Shown piece after piece: positions 1 to 9,421 of a stretch of 55,298 nt of DNA (position 1 is its first letter; each line of letters begins with the position of its first letter). The notes below the pieces were generated by a model. It ran no database searches. It was not told the origin of the DNA and saw only the letters and a program-made list of their open reading frames with translations. Origin of the DNA: Flavobacterium psychraerolatum (GTDB lineage: Bacteria; Bacteroidota; Bacteroidia; Flavobacteriales; Flavobacteriaceae); NCBI RefSeq assembly GCF_025960985.1, contig NZ_JAOQMX010000034.1, forward strand, positions 1 to 55,298, written 5' to 3'. The translations under genes were made by a program, and so were the position numbers.

Positions 1-1
1 T

Positions 2-85
2 GCTTATAAATCATTCGAAAACCTCAAAGAAAAATTAAATTTTGTCCTGACTAATTTCGGAACAAAATACGACATTAAATTTTGA
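2..85 (+). CDS. 3' end of a gene entering from the left (unidentified)
   Basis: Only one plus frame is open from the window edge. It gives 27 codons ending in TGA at 83-85, with residues such as YKSFENLKEKL and NFGTKYDIKF near the end. The amphipathic, basic C-terminus could be the tail of a transposase (IS630-like tails came to mind), but the fragment is too short to prove this. No terminal inverted repeat could be recognised. It may also be a chance open frame. Confidence 0.3.
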   Translation, partial: AYKSFENLKEKLNFVLTNFGTKYDIKF

Positions 86-161
86 CCATTACTTATAAGT
101 TAAAAATTCTTAGCTTTAATTATTTTTTTTAAAATAGAAAGCAATACTCTCTGGCAGTGTC

Positions 162-185
162 TTCTTGTATTAAAAAATACAAGAA
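162..185. terminator. 10-bp perfect hairpin downstream of the small PID protein
   Basis: TTCTTGTATT (162-171) pairs perfectly with AATACAAGAA (176-185) across a 4-nt A loop. It lies 7 bases past the stop codon of the minus-strand gene ending at 192. It would form a stem at the 3' end of the T9SS/PID transcript. There is no clean U tract after the stem, so it may be a factor-assisted or processing site rather than a classic intrinsic terminator. Confidence 0.45.
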
Positions 186-191
186 CATTTA

Positions 192-419
192 TTAATATAT
201 TTCTACTTCTCGGTTTTTTCTAATCAATACAATCGCTATAATTATACCTGTAATCAATAAAGGAAATTCTATACCATCAATGGGTAAAGGTACCGGCTCC
301 TTTGCCGGGTCTCCAGATCCACCACCAAATCCTGGGTCAGGACCTGGATCCCAACCTTGAGAAAAACATAGAGTAGAAAACAAAATAGAATACATTAAAA
401 TGAGTTTTTTTAAATTCAT
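192..419 (-). CDS. Small secreted protein with PID-type C-terminal sorting signal
   Basis: A 75-residue protein with three parts. Residues 1-21 are a Sec signal peptide ending CFSQ. Residues 22-43 are a short Gly/Pro/Asp linker containing GWDPGPDPG. The C-terminus is a tripartite signal: a PID motif at 46-48, a hydrophobic helix at about 52-66, and a charged tail starting RKNRE. This resembles the PID-CTERM class of putative protein-sorting signals in Bacteroidota; the class name is from memory. It starts 10 bases after the stop of the large T9SS gene and is very likely co-transcribed with it. The second copy of this architecture, at 47250-47504, shares GWDP and the PID motif. With almost no globular region it is probably a membrane-tethered partner or processed peptide; its role is unknown. 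Confidence 0.75.
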   Translation of the reverse strand: MNLKKLILMYSILFSTLCFSQGWDPGPDPGFGGGSGDPAKEPVPLPIDGIEFPLLITGIIIAIVLIRKNREVEIY

Positions 420-429
420 AACTAAATAT

Positions 430-3249
430 TTATTTAATAATTATTTTTGTAGTAGATCGATCACTATTTTTTAAATTGTATATTTCAATAAAATATAGTC
501 CAGCACCTAATTTACCATCAAGTTTTATTGATCCAACACCATTATCTATTAAAAAATCACCGTTACAAACTAACTGTCCTACAGTATTATATATCTTATA
601 TAAATAACTATCTGATGATTTTCCTTCTTCAAGATTTACCATAATAGCATCCTGACTATTGGCAGGATTTGGATATACACTGAAATTTGTAGTAACTACG
701 TCTGCAGTTTTTAAAGATGACTCCTGCTGAAATACAACTTCAAAACGATTTCCAACACTTTTCGCATCAGTAGTAACTTGAAAAATATATTCAAAAATTG
801 ATCCATCTAAGGGTAATTCAGTTTTTGAACCGTTAAATAAATCTTTCAAATAGGCCTTCCCAGAGTAAGTAAAATTAGTACCATATAACTTCAACTTGTA
901 ATTAATTCCTACTAGAGCATCTGTTATACGGACTGTTAAAAAATCATTATCCACTATTGAAGCTCTGTGTTCAATTGACAACGAAAAATTATTTGTAAAT
1001 AAGGCTAAGTTTTCACCTATATTACTAATTTTTCTACCATCATTAATATCTAAACCATTATTACCACCATCATAAAAAGCAGCTACACAACCATCCCTAT
1101 TGGAATAAATATCATCAACTTGTTTTTCTAAAATTACTCTAAATAAAGCTGGTGATGCATTAATTTTGGTCGAACTAAACTTATTTAAGGTCGTATTAGC
1201 TACGGCACTACTTTTATGTGATTCTTTAATTGTTAATGAGGTTGTTGTAGAAGATGCCCTAACAAAAAAAGCTTGTCCTGATTGTAAAATTGTGCTTCCA
1301 TTAAACACCGTACCCGAGTTACTATAACCTATCATAGGATCCCAAGCAACATAGCTTCCTAATCCAATTGTTGGATCGATTACCCAAATCTTATTAACAC
1401 CATTATTTTCAGGTTCATCTAAAACGGATTTAAAATCAATCGGACTAGCGTAAGGATTACCTATTAAATAAAATTTGTTGGAAGCAATATTATTATAACT
1501 TACATCACCAATATTGAGTGTACCAGAAGCACTAAGTAAGGCTTGTGTGCTTCCAGTATTTGCAACACCTTCTAAATTACTTGATAATAAAAAGGAATTT
1601 GAAGCAAATAATAAAAACCCCTGGTTTATAGAAGCTGTGAATAAAGGTTGGGACAAAGTATTTGTTACATAAGACCAAGTACCTAGAGTATTATCAAATT
1701 TTCGTAAATTGTAACTTGAATTATTAATATAAGTTAAACCATTTCCAACAGAACTTACCTGTAAGGAAGATCCAGTATCTTCAGCAGTTAACGTACCGTC
1801 AGGCCCCCACAGGTCGACACCATGATCTAATCCTGTATACGTTCCATTATTTTGCCAATTTTCCCAAACTGTATTCCCTGTACTACCTTTAACTGGTGCA
1901 GTCAAAAGCCTCCAACTTCTTTGATTATTTGGTAAGTATCGCTCAACAACAACCTTTCCATTTATCACTGTGCCATTCTTTAAAGCTGCAATTCGTGCAG
2001 TTTTGAGTTCATCTGATATTAAATATATAAAATTATCTGGCAAATTTACAATTGAACCATTTGGAATGTCTAAAACATCTGTTACGTTAACTCTACCTGT
2101 ACCTGTTATTGTACAATTAACATTTAAATATAAATTTTCCACTACAATCGTATTTGTATTCAGAACAACTCCATTAGTTGAATTAACTTCAACTGTCTTT
2201 ATAGAATTTAATATTGTACTTCCTGGATAATACGCTGGCAAATCATTTATAGCTGTCGGAATAGAATTCTGTTCGTAAACAACGTTGTATTGAGCTGATT
2301 TTGTAGCCAATCTTAATCGGGAATTAGTACCAGATGCAAAAGTACCAACTGACCTATAAATAGTAGCACCATCGTTCAGTCTCATCTGATTTGCTGCTGA
2401 CGAAGAAAAGACTCCTAATTTCAAATTCATACTTCCTCCGCTTACAATTGAAGTACTTGACCCCCCAGATATAAAAGTTCTGTTTGAATTTAGAATTAAA
2501 TCTTTGTAAGCTAAACTCGGAAGTGTATAATTAGTAGTTGCGGTAGATCTAAATTCTACACTACCCCCAGTAAAATTAGGCCCCTTCTGAACATCTGTAG
2601 GAATAGTTGGGTCGGTATTCCTGAATATTATAAATGGTGAACCTTGATTATCATTATCTGTTCTATATCCTAAGGCAGTCGGTCCTGAACCAACGGCTGG
2701 TATGGATAAAATACCATCAAGATCGATCACTCCAGAACGATGTCTAAGTCTTGACTCGTTATATAAACTTCCCTTTACAGGAGTCGTAGAAACAATATTT
2801 CCTGTAATTTTAAATAAGGTAACATTATCCACATATAGCGTAGTTAACTTGGTGCTAGTAGGGTAAGAATTATCCATCTCATCAAGTCCAATTACAACAT
2901 CTAAAACTTGAAGACTACCTCCTCCAGAGATATAAGTATCATTGTTGACTATATTACTAGGCCTAACTGAAAAATTACCACTTACAATTAATGAGAAACC
3001 TTTATTTATAACTAATTGAGCTAGTGCAGTACCAGACAATGAATTAATAGAGGAACAAGTAGCATTAGCTGTGACGGTAACGGTATGATTACCAATATTA
3101 ACAATGTCCCCGGTGGTTGGCACACCACTTGGCGACCAAGTGGAAGAACTATTCCAATTTCCAGAAGCAGAACTTGTATAAGTAGCTGCTAACATGATGT
3201 TTGAACTACACAGCAATAAAGTTAAAAGTAAAGTGTAAAGTATTTTCAT
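430..3249 (-). CDS. Large T9SS-sorted surface protein (beta-rich, adhesin-like)
   Basis: A 939-residue secreted protein. Residues 1-21 form a signal peptide ending NIMLA. The first repeat-like module (about 24-100) has a GNWNSSSTW / GVPTTGDIV pattern followed by short beta strands, as in many Bacteroidota surface proteins. A central module has NPYASPIDF and GQAFFVRA motifs. Residues 855-939 are a type A T9SS sorting domain (FSVYPNPA ... YNTVGQLV ... GAGLYFIEIY ... KIIIK), which predicts export by the Por system and surface attachment. The same central module and C-terminal half recur in the protein at 43185-47249, so the two are distant paralogues. The gene heads a two-gene unit with the small PID protein. 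A pair of putative LytTR sites lies about 180-220 bases upstream. No enzymatic domain was recognised, so the adhesin or matrix role is an inference. Confidence 0.8.
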   Translation of the reverse strand: MKILYTLLLTLLLCSSNIMLAATYTSSASGNWNSSSTWSPSGVPTTGDIVNIGNHTVTVTANATCSSINSLSGTALAQLVINKGFSLIVSGNFSVRPSNIVNNDTYISGGGSLQVLDVVIGLDEMDNSYPTSTKLTTLYVDNVTLFKITGNIVSTTPVKGSLYNESRLRHRSGVIDLDGILSIPAVGSGPTALGYRTDNDNQGSPFIIFRNTDPTIPTDVQKGPNFTGGSVEFRSTATTNYTLPSLAYKDLILNSNRTFISGGSSTSIVSGGSMNLKLGVFSSSAANQMRLNDGATIYRSVGTFASGTNSRLRLATKSAQYNVVYEQNSIPTAINDLPAYYPGSTILNSIKTVEVNSTNGVVLNTNTIVVENLYLNVNCTITGTGRVNVTDVLDIPNGSIVNLPDNFIYLISDELKTARIAALKNGTVINGKVVVERYLPNNQRSWRLLTAPVKGSTGNTVWENWQNNGTYTGLDHGVDLWGPDGTLTAEDTGSSLQVSSVGNGLTYINNSSYNLRKFDNTLGTWSYVTNTLSQPLFTASINQGFLLFASNSFLLSSNLEGVANTGSTQALLSASGTLNIGDVSYNNIASNKFYLIGNPYASPIDFKSVLDEPENNGVNKIWVIDPTIGLGSYVAWDPMIGYSNSGTVFNGSTILQSGQAFFVRASSTTTSLTIKESHKSSAVANTTLNKFSSTKINASPALFRVILEKQVDDIYSNRDGCVAAFYDGGNNGLDINDGRKISNIGENLALFTNNFSLSIEHRASIVDNDFLTVRITDALVGINYKLKLYGTNFTYSGKAYLKDLFNGSKTELPLDGSIFEYIFQVTTDAKSVGNRFEVVFQQESSLKTADVVTTNFSVYPNPANSQDAIMVNLEEGKSSDSYLYKIYNTVGQLVCNGDFLIDNGVGSIKLDGKLGAGLYFIEIYNLKNSDRSTTKIIIK

Positions 3250-3429
3250 TCCATTTAAAATTTAAAAAAATTGACAATTTATAAAATATGATAATTAATA
3301 TAATTCCTAAAAAAACTTTTTTACGGTATTTTATTTATATTATAAAAGTTATAAGAACATTTAAAATACTTCAATAACAAAGCAAGCTCTAGTAAAATTA
3401 CGATAATAGGATGTTCAATTTTGACCCTT

Positions 3430-3459
3430 GTAATAAGTGTTGTACTGGAGTAATAAGTG
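3430..3459 (-). promoter_or_regulatory. Candidate LytTR operator upstream of the T9SS/PID pair
   Basis: GTAATAAGTG occurs twice, at 3430-3439 and 3450-3459, exactly 20 bp apart. This is the best-conserved of three such pairs in the window. It lies in the 298-bp space between wzc (ends 3548) and the T9SS gene (starts 3249), about 180 bp upstream of that start. LytTR regulators classically bind two 9-10 bp direct repeats on the same face of the helix. The rest of this gap is AT-rich and shows no gene. Confidence 0.55.
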
Positions 3460-3547
3460 AATTTATAATTATTTTCGCTACATTATTTTCGATAAATAAC
3501 TACTTAATATACTATAAGAAAAATATATAGTGCTCTGCAGCCTTTTA

Positions 3548-5917
3548 TTAAGATCTATTATTATGTAAATAGGATTTAATAAATAAAAATGGATTTTTGA
3601 AGAAATTTCTACTACTCTCGATTTCATTATTATAACCATATCCATATCCATAATTATAGCTGTACCCGCCTTTTTCTTGAATTCCATTGAGTATAAAAAC
3701 CATATTTTTAATTTTAGCACTCTCACTTAAAGTAGCTGCATAGGCAATTAACTGTTTTTCTGTATAGTTTTGCATAGTTACATACAAAGTTAAGTCTGCA
3801 CTACCTGCAATCAAAAAAGTATCATTTACATATATGGTTGGAGCTGTATCTACTATAATATAATCGTACTCTTTTTTGGCCTCATTTATAAATTCTTCAA
3901 ACCTACCATTTGAAATAATATTCGAAGGATTTGGTGGAATACTTCCTGAAAAAATGATATCCAAGTTTTCATTATAAGGGTTTCTATCTACTACCACCTC
4001 TTTCCATGACACATTTTTATTATGCAAGTAAGTCGACAAACCTTTATCTACATTAGCCATATCCAAAGAAATATGGAGCTTAGGTTTACGCATATCTGCT
4101 CCTACAAGTAATACTTTTTTATTATAACTCGCAAAAGCAAGACTTAAATTTGTTGCGATAAATGTTTTGCCTTCGCTCATGATAGAAGAAGTTACCAAAA
4201 TCACTTGCCCCACATTATTATCTTTTGACGGTAGTGAAAAATTAACATTAGAAGATAAAATTCTAAAACTTTCGGCGTGAACAGAACGGTCATTTTTATC
4301 TTTAAATAATTTAAAATCTTTAAAAAATGGAATCTCTGCAACAACTGGAATCTGAGATTTTCTAAAAAACAAATCTTTGGCATCCTTAACTTTAGTATCT
4401 AGTAAATTATAGATAAAAATAATACCAAACGGGAGGCCTAAACCTAGAAATAATGCCACCAATAGCGTTATATTTCTTTTAGGTGCAATAGGTCCTAGAC
4501 TTGCATTAGCATATTCAATAATTTTAATCGAAGGAGCTGTTACAGCATAAGCTATTGCAGATTCTTCTCTTTTCTGAAGTAATAACAAATATAAATTTTC
4601 TTTGATTTGTTGTTGTCTATCAATACTCCTAAGTGTTTTCTCATTCGATGGAATTTGAAAAACTATCTCCGAAGATTTTGAAAAATCAAATTGCTGTTGT
4701 GATAAACTAACTTTTAGTTGTTTGTTGTAGGTAACCACAGATTCATTTATACTATTTTTTAACACAATAATTTGTGCATCCAATCCATTCAAAACTGGAT
4801 TATCATTACCAGCAGTTTTTATCAATCTTTCTCTTTGTATAACTAATGAGTTATAATCATTTACTATGCTATTAATTATTTCATTATCAAGACCTATATT
4901 TGCTGGTAAAACAGAATATTTTGCACTATTTAGCGCATCTTTTAATATTTTAGATAGCTGTATCTGCGTTTCTATTCTAAATAAATTCTCGTCAGACTTT
5001 GACTTTCTAGAAATATCAATTGCTGCATCAGCCTCAATATAACTGATATCGTTAGCTTTTTTAAAATCTCTTTTATGACTTTCTATACTATCCAGTTCAA
5101 ATTTTAAATTTTTGAAACGATCATCAATAAATTCTACAGTTTTTTTATTTACTAATCTGCGGTCATTTATTCCATCTTGATTAAATACCTCTACTATTTT
5201 ATCTATTATAGCTATACCTCGATCTGTATTGACATCCTGTACTTTTATAGAGAGTATATCGCTATCTTTCCCTACGTTACCAATGGCAATCTTTCCCATT
5301 AATGATTCTAAAGCCGATCTAAATGTAACAATTTTTACCTTTATCTCTCTGCTATCTAATGTCGCCTTGGAATTTAAATTTGGTTCGATACTAATTTCAA
5401 CATTATTAATTTTAGTTTTAACGTGGGTACCCTTTACGTAAAAATCTCTCTTATTTTCCTGCTTTATTAAATAACCGTCTTTTTTTAATGTAATAGATAA
5501 ATTGATTGAACTAAATAAGACATCATCTGCCACTAGTGCAACTACACTTATTGGTGAATTCCAAAGTTGAGTATCTCTAAATCGACCAGTAGTAGAATAG
5601 GAAGTCATAAGGTTTAGCTGCGACACAACAGGTGCAAATAACCGTCTCGATTTCATCGTTTCAATTTCATTATCGAGGTTAATCCCACTCCTACTCGCCA
5701 TCATCCCCAAAAGCTCTGAGGGTAGTTTCAATCCTTTGTTACTTTCTTCAAGAATCTTGATTTTGGATTCAATAGCATACACAGGGCTTGTATAACGTAG
5801 ATAAAAATAGGCTACAAATAGCGTAAATATTGCACTGAGTAAAAAATATTTCCAGTAGGATAAATAGCTAAATATTTCCTTTTTAAGGTCGAATTGTTCT
5901 TCAAATGTATTATCCAA
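3548..5917 (-). CDS. wzc: Wzc-like polysaccharide co-polymerase / tyrosine kinase
   Basis: A 789-residue inner-membrane protein that controls chain length and export of capsule or exopolysaccharide. It has a cytoplasmic N-terminus, TM1 at about 24-42, a periplasmic Wzz-type region with long coiled coil (about 250-450), and TM2 at about 482-504. The cytoplasmic BY-kinase domain carries Walker A (SEGKT, 581-585), Walker A' (GADMRKP, 606-612) and Walker B (YIIVDTAP, 686-693). A tyrosine cluster at 752-762 has six Tyr in eleven residues and is the expected autophosphorylation tail. About 27 residues follow it, a longer tail than I expect. The start codon is TTG; the next in-frame ATG is at residue 72, inside the Wzz region, so TTG is preferred. 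The upstream reading frame ends 5 bases earlier, so the two are one operon. Export partner is the Wza-like domain of that neighbour. Confidence 0.92.
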   Translation of the reverse strand: MDNTFEEQFDLKKEIFSYLSYWKYFLLSAIFTLFVAYFYLRYTSPVYAIESKIKILEESNKGLKLPSELLGMMASRSGINLDNEIETMKSRRLFAPVVSQLNLMTSYSTTGRFRDTQLWNSPISVVALVADDVLFSSINLSITLKKDGYLIKQENKRDFYVKGTHVKTKINNVEISIEPNLNSKATLDSREIKVKIVTFRSALESLMGKIAIGNVGKDSDILSIKVQDVNTDRGIAIIDKIVEVFNQDGINDRRLVNKKTVEFIDDRFKNLKFELDSIESHKRDFKKANDISYIEADAAIDISRKSKSDENLFRIETQIQLSKILKDALNSAKYSVLPANIGLDNEIINSIVNDYNSLVIQRERLIKTAGNDNPVLNGLDAQIIVLKNSINESVVTYNKQLKVSLSQQQFDFSKSSEIVFQIPSNEKTLRSIDRQQQIKENLYLLLLQKREESAIAYAVTAPSIKIIEYANASLGPIAPKRNITLLVALFLGLGLPFGIIFIYNLLDTKVKDAKDLFFRKSQIPVVAEIPFFKDFKLFKDKNDRSVHAESFRILSSNVNFSLPSKDNNVGQVILVTSSIMSEGKTFIATNLSLAFASYNKKVLLVGADMRKPKLHISLDMANVDKGLSTYLHNKNVSWKEVVVDRNPYNENLDIIFSGSIPPNPSNIISNGRFEEFINEAKKEYDYIIVDTAPTIYVNDTFLIAGSADLTLYVTMQNYTEKQLIAYAATLSESAKIKNMVFILNGIQEKGGYSYNYGYGYGYNNEIESSRNFFKNPFLFIKSYLHNNRS

Positions 5918-5922
5918 TGGTA

Positions 5923-7800
5923 TTATTTTTTTATTAGTAACAATGCAGTGAGTAGAAAGGATATAACAGAGACAAAGGTTCCAGTATTTCCGATTATACC
6001 TGAGGATTTTATTTTGGACTCATTCGGGTTTACTATTATTACATCGTTTTTTTTTATGTAATATAATTGAGTATCCATCCAATTTTTAGAAGTTAAATCT
6101 ATATGGTAAATGGTTTTAGTGTCATTTTCATTTCGTATTAACAAAACATCTTTTCTTTTGCCATTAATTGTCAAATCTCCAGCCAAACCAAGCGCTTGAA
6201 AGATGGTCAAATTCTTTTCATAAAAAGTATACATTCCTGGTGATCTAACTTCTCCTAAAACCGTAATTTTTGAGTTTAAAATTCGAACCTTAACAATAGG
6301 TTCTTTTAAATGCCCTTCACCTATCAATTTATTTTTTAGATATCCTTCTAACTCTAAAGTACTTTTATTGTTTACCATTAAAGTCCCTAACACTGGCATT
6401 GTGATATCTCCTTGATCCGATACCAAATAACTTTTAAGTTTAATGATCTCAATACTATTTACACTTGTACTACTTTCAAGTAAATCAATATTATATATTT
6501 TGGAAGACTCCGGGTCTAATGAATAAATTTTAATTGATAAAATATCATTAGATTCAATTTTTTGATTATTTAGTTTAATGTCACTAATAGCATTACTATT
6601 ATTGTCATTTAAATATAGAATATCTTTTTTTGTAGCACAAGACTGCATTAGACCAATAGACAACATTATTACAAATGGTAAAATAGCATCCCCTAAAAAA
6701 TTAAAGGTCATCGATCTCATTTTTTCAAGAATAAGAGGTAACGAAAAGAGCAACATCCCTAAAAATATGATACTAAACAATTGAAAATAGATAGTTTCAT
6801 TTATCATTAATAAACTGATAAAAGCCAATACAAAAGTAAATAGACCTACAAAAATAGATATTTGACAATGATTAAACCCCAAAGCTAATAGCCTATGATG
6901 AATATGATTTTTATCTGCATTAAATGGACTTTTCTTCAAAATTACAAGCCTGACAAAAAATATCCTAGCCGTATCTACCAGTGGATAAAATAACAAAGCT
7001 ATTAATAAAGTTGGACTGGTCGTATATGAAAAAAGTCCGAAATTTATTTCCTTTAAATTAAGAATATTAATTACCAAAAAAGATATTAAAAAACCAACAA
7101 TCATAGAACCAGTATCGCCCATAAAAATTTTCTTTCTCCTAGAAAAATTGTATTGCAAAAAAGCTAATATCGACCCCAGTAAAGTTAGAGAAATGATGAG
7201 CAGTGTGATTGAATGGGAATTGTAAAATAAAATGCTGCTAACACTTAGAAAACAAATAGCAATTATTCCTGCCAACCCATCAATTCCATCAATAAGATTA
7301 TATGAATTAATTATGAGTACATATACAAATGTTGTTAGCGCAATAGCTGGAATGATTCCTATTTTGTAGATGCCAAAAATACCAAAAAGACTATTAATTG
7401 AAATACTAGAGTTCAAAGTTATTAATAAGGCTATTCCAAACTGAACTATAAATTTTGTTTTTGCTGATAAAACTAATATATCATCTTTTAACCCCAAAAA
7501 AAATAGAACAACGAGAGAACCTATCAAATTATAATTCGAACCAATATCAAATATGGAACCAAAACCTGTAAAGGCTAATATAAATCCCATAAAAATACCT
7601 ACACCTCCAAGATTAGGTGTTTTTACAGTATGAGAACTTCTGTCTGATGGTATTGCAGTTAGTCCCTTTACTTTAGAAATATTGATAATTACCGGAAAAC
7701 TAATGTAACTAATTGCCCAAGCAATAATAAAAAAAAACAAGTACATGTTATCTGATGAAAAAAATGAGGTTATAAAAAATTTTGGTATCGTATCTTCCAC
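5923..7800 (-). CDS. Fused WecA-like initiating transferase and Wza-like export lipoprotein
   Basis: One 625-residue frame holds two proteins that are normally separate. Residues 1-360 are a polytopic UDP-HexNAc:polyprenyl-phosphate transferase (MraY/WecA family) with KDD (105-107), NLIDGIDGL (168-176), MGDTGSM (227-233) and HIHHRL (299-304). It would load the first sugar phosphate on undecaprenyl phosphate. Residues 361-625 start [16 protein letters not shown], then a hydrophobic stretch and a lipobox-like LMQSC (Cys388), followed by the ATKKDILYL text typical of flavobacterial Wza lipoproteins. Polysaccharide-export/SLBB folds come next, then a C-terminal TM anchor and KK. No stop or frameshift separates the halves. 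An internal ATG at 6720 could start the lipoprotein separately. The annotated start is GTG; ATG at 7746 (residue 19, just before TM1) is an alternative. It could be a true fusion, an internal-start pair, or a sequencing artefact. Confidence 0.85.
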   Translation of the reverse strand: MEDTIPKFFITSFFSSDNMYLFFFIIAWAISYISFPVIINISKVKGLTAIPSDRSSHTVKTPNLGGVGIFMGFILAFTGFGSIFDIGSNYNLIGSLVVLFFLGLKDDILVLSAKTKFIVQFGIALLITLNSSISINSLFGIFGIYKIGIIPAIALTTFVYVLIINSYNLIDGIDGLAGIIAICFLSVSSILFYNSHSITLLIISLTLLGSILAFLQYNFSRRKKIFMGDTGSMIVGFLISFLVINILNLKEINFGLFSYTTSPTLLIALLFYPLVDTARIFFVRLVILKKSPFNADKNHIHHRLLALGFNHCQISIFVGLFTFVLAFISLLMINETIYFQLFSIIFLGMLLFSLPLILEKMRSMTFNFLGDAILPFVIMLSIGLMQSCATKKDILYLNDNNSNAISDIKLNNQKIESNDILSIKIYSLDPESSKIYNIDLLESSTSVNSIEIIKLKSYLVSDQGDITMPVLGTLMVNNKSTLELEGYLKNKLIGEGHLKEPIVKVRILNSKITVLGEVRSPGMYTFYEKNLTIFQALGLAGDLTINGKRKDVLLIRNENDTKTIYHIDLTSKNWMDTQLYYIKKNDVIIVNPNESKIKSSGIIGNTGTFVSVISFLLTALLLIKK

Positions 7801-7857
7801 GGTAGTTTAATTTAAGTTGTAAAAGTACTCTCCTACAACAATGTTTGATTTTGATTA

Positions 7858-7888
7858 GTAATAAGTGAACTTTAAATTTTCATAAGTG
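7858..7888 (-). promoter_or_regulatory. Candidate LytTR operator upstream of the export operon
   Basis: GTAATAAGTG (7858-7867) and TTCATAAGTG (7879-7888) are direct repeats 21 bp apart, 58-88 bp upstream of the GTG start of the WecA-Wza frame. Spacing and sequence match the pairs at 3430 and 8819. The position suits an activator bound just upstream of a promoter. Confidence 0.55.
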
Positions 7889-8005
7889 GTATTAATCCTG
7901 ATTTAATGACAACCTAAACCACCTATATATTATAATATTTTATTGAAATATTTATTTCAAACTGATATATCAAATAAATAATATTGCCCTAGAACCAATC
8001 TCTTT

Positions 8006-8749
8006 TTAAATAAGTGTTTTTCCTAAGTTCAATATAGAATTCAAATTTTCTAGTTTCCTTTTAGAAACAGGGATATTTTTATTGTTCGTCATTTCACAGT
8101 AATACCCATCTGATTTCAAAATATTGAGAACGTTATTCATATTTATAATAAATTTATGATGGATTCGACAAAAAATATCTGGATTTAATAACTTTTGAAA
8201 TTCACCCAAATTTTTACTAGCCATTTTACTAACACCATTGGTTAAATATACATTCGTGTATCTGCCGTCTGCTTCAAAATGACTAATATCTTCTGTTTTT
8301 ATTAACTCAATTTTCTGTACTGAATTTATTGATATAAAATTCTGGAATTTCTTTTCAGCTACTTTTAGTTGAAGAGCTTCATTTTCTCCCGTAATCTTAT
8401 TTATGCATCTATTTATAATTGTTAGTACTAGCACCGCGTCAAGAGGATATGGTAAAAAGCCAAAAACATTAAAGTTGATGAATTCAAAAGCATCAATTTT
8501 AGCAGATGAAAAAACAATTAACTTAGAATTTGTTAAGACTACTTTTTTTAATAAATCAATAATTTCAACCTTATTTTGACTTGGATCAATAATGATTATT
8601 TCAAAATAGTTCTTTGCATATAAAACTTTAAATTCTTCAATATCATCGGTTGTTTGAAAATTTATTTTTTGACTTGAAGAACTTGCGGCGAAGTTTTCTA
8701 TTTGTTCTCTAAGATGTGGCTCGATTCTAAAATAAAGTAGATTTATCAT
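8006..8749 (-). CDS. LytTR-family DNA-binding regulator with degenerate receiver
   Basis: A 247-residue response-regulator-like protein. Residues 1-120 keep the receiver fold and a candidate phospho-acceptor, Asp55 in IIIIDPS. The N-terminal acidic pair is absent, and the usual Lys of the KP motif is Tyr101 (LPYPLD), so conventional phosphorylation is doubtful. Residues about 140-243 form a LytTR domain (motifs FEADGRYTNVYL, FCRIHHKFIINM, PVSKRK), which binds pairs of direct repeats. No cognate LytS/AgrC-type kinase lies beside it. It stands alone between the export operon and the polysaccharide cluster, and candidate binding sites precede it and both minus-strand operons downstream. It is therefore probably an autoregulated local switch for surface polysaccharide and surface protein; this is inference. 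Confidence 0.88.
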   Translation of the reverse strand: MINLLYFRIEPHLREQIENFAASSSSQKINFQTTDDIEEFKVLYAKNYFEIIIIDPSQNKVEIIDLLKKVVLTNSKLIVFSSAKIDAFEFINFNVFGFLPYPLDAVLVLTIINRCINKITGENEALQLKVAEKKFQNFISINSVQKIELIKTEDISHFEADGRYTNVYLTNGVSKMASKNLGEFQKLLNPDIFCRIHHKFIINMNNVLNILKSDGYYCEMTNNKNIPVSKRKLENLNSILNLGKTLI

Positions 8750-8777
8750 AATTTTAGTTTTTAATTATATTTATGTT

Positions 8778-8810
8778 CTTGATTTACTTTTATCTTAAAA
8801 ATAAATCAAG
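8778..8810. repeat. 9-bp inverted repeat in the leader of the LytTR gene
   Basis: CTTGATTTA (8778-8786) and TAAATCAAG (8802-8810) form a perfect 9-bp inverted repeat with a 15-nt spacer. It lies between the start codon (8749) and the LytTR direct repeats (8819-8848). It could be a leader hairpin or a second operator. Confidence 0.4.
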
Positions 8811-8818
8811 AAAAATAA

Positions 8819-8848
8819 ATAACAAGTGTGAAGCACATGTAATAAGTG
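8819..8848 (-). promoter_or_regulatory. Candidate LytTR operator upstream of the LytTR gene (autoregulation)
   Basis: ATAACAAGTG (8819-8828) and GTAATAAGTG (8839-8848) are direct repeats 20 bp apart, 70-99 bp upstream of the regulator start. They match the pairs before the export operon and the T9SS gene. The space from 8849 to 9421 holds no intact gene; it is AT-rich and contains the weaker site at 9150-9179. Confidence 0.5.
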
Positions 8849-9149
8849 TTTTAGAACCTTAGTGCTTTTGAACTTCTTATGTGCATACAAATTTATTTTT
8901 AAAAACCTATAAGCATCCATTTACTATTTATTTCTTAAAATAATCGAGTAATAATTTAAAAAATAGAAATTAGATAATAAAATAGTCGCTGAACTTCAGA
9001 ATAGGTTTCTGTGCCCTAACAATATGATTATACAAATCTCTTCACCTTGGTTAACTCTTTTAAAATGAAATCACTAACTTTTCTATTATTGAATATGTAC
9101 TTTCATTTCTAACTCCTAATAAAAACATTAATCAAAAACCCAGCACCTT

Positions 9150-9179
9150 CACCTATCCTGGATATTCAACCACTTATTA
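9150..9179 (+). promoter_or_regulatory. Weak candidate LytTR site facing the polysaccharide cluster
   Basis: CACTTATTA (9171-9179) is the exact reverse complement of the TAATAAGTG element. A poorer copy, CACCTATCC (9150-9158, 6 of 9 matches), lies 21 bp upstream. The orientation is opposite to the other three pairs, pointing toward the plus-strand genes. Only one half-site is convincing. Confidence 0.3.
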
Positions 9180-9399
9180 CATTCAACCTTTTTCCCATCC
9201 AAAGATTACTCACTTTTGTTCTTTAATATTTAAAAGTTATAAAAATTATTAATATCAAAAAAATTATCAAATAGCTAATAGATAAAGAGTAGCCCTAATT
9301 TAACAGGACCATTGAACTAGGTAATTTTGGGTTCAACTAACATTAGAATAACGATATTTTTTTACTAAATATATTTAATGAACACATTATGTGACTCAT

Positions 9400-9414
9400 A
9401 ACGGCGAAGCCGTT
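9400..9414 (+). repeat. Short GC-rich hairpin before the nucleotidyltransferase pseudogene
   Basis: AACGGC (9400-9405), loop GAA, GCCGTT (9409-9414) form a perfect 6-bp stem. It is conspicuously GC-rich for this region and ends 7 bases before the pseudogene ATG. It may be a leader hairpin covering the translation start. Confidence 0.45.
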
Positions 9415-9421
9415 AAAAATC

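Noticed and set aside
1..85. An insertion sequence at the left edge
   Set aside because: The 27-codon tail is suggestive of a transposase, but no terminal inverted repeats or target duplication could be seen, so it is listed only as an unidentified partial gene.
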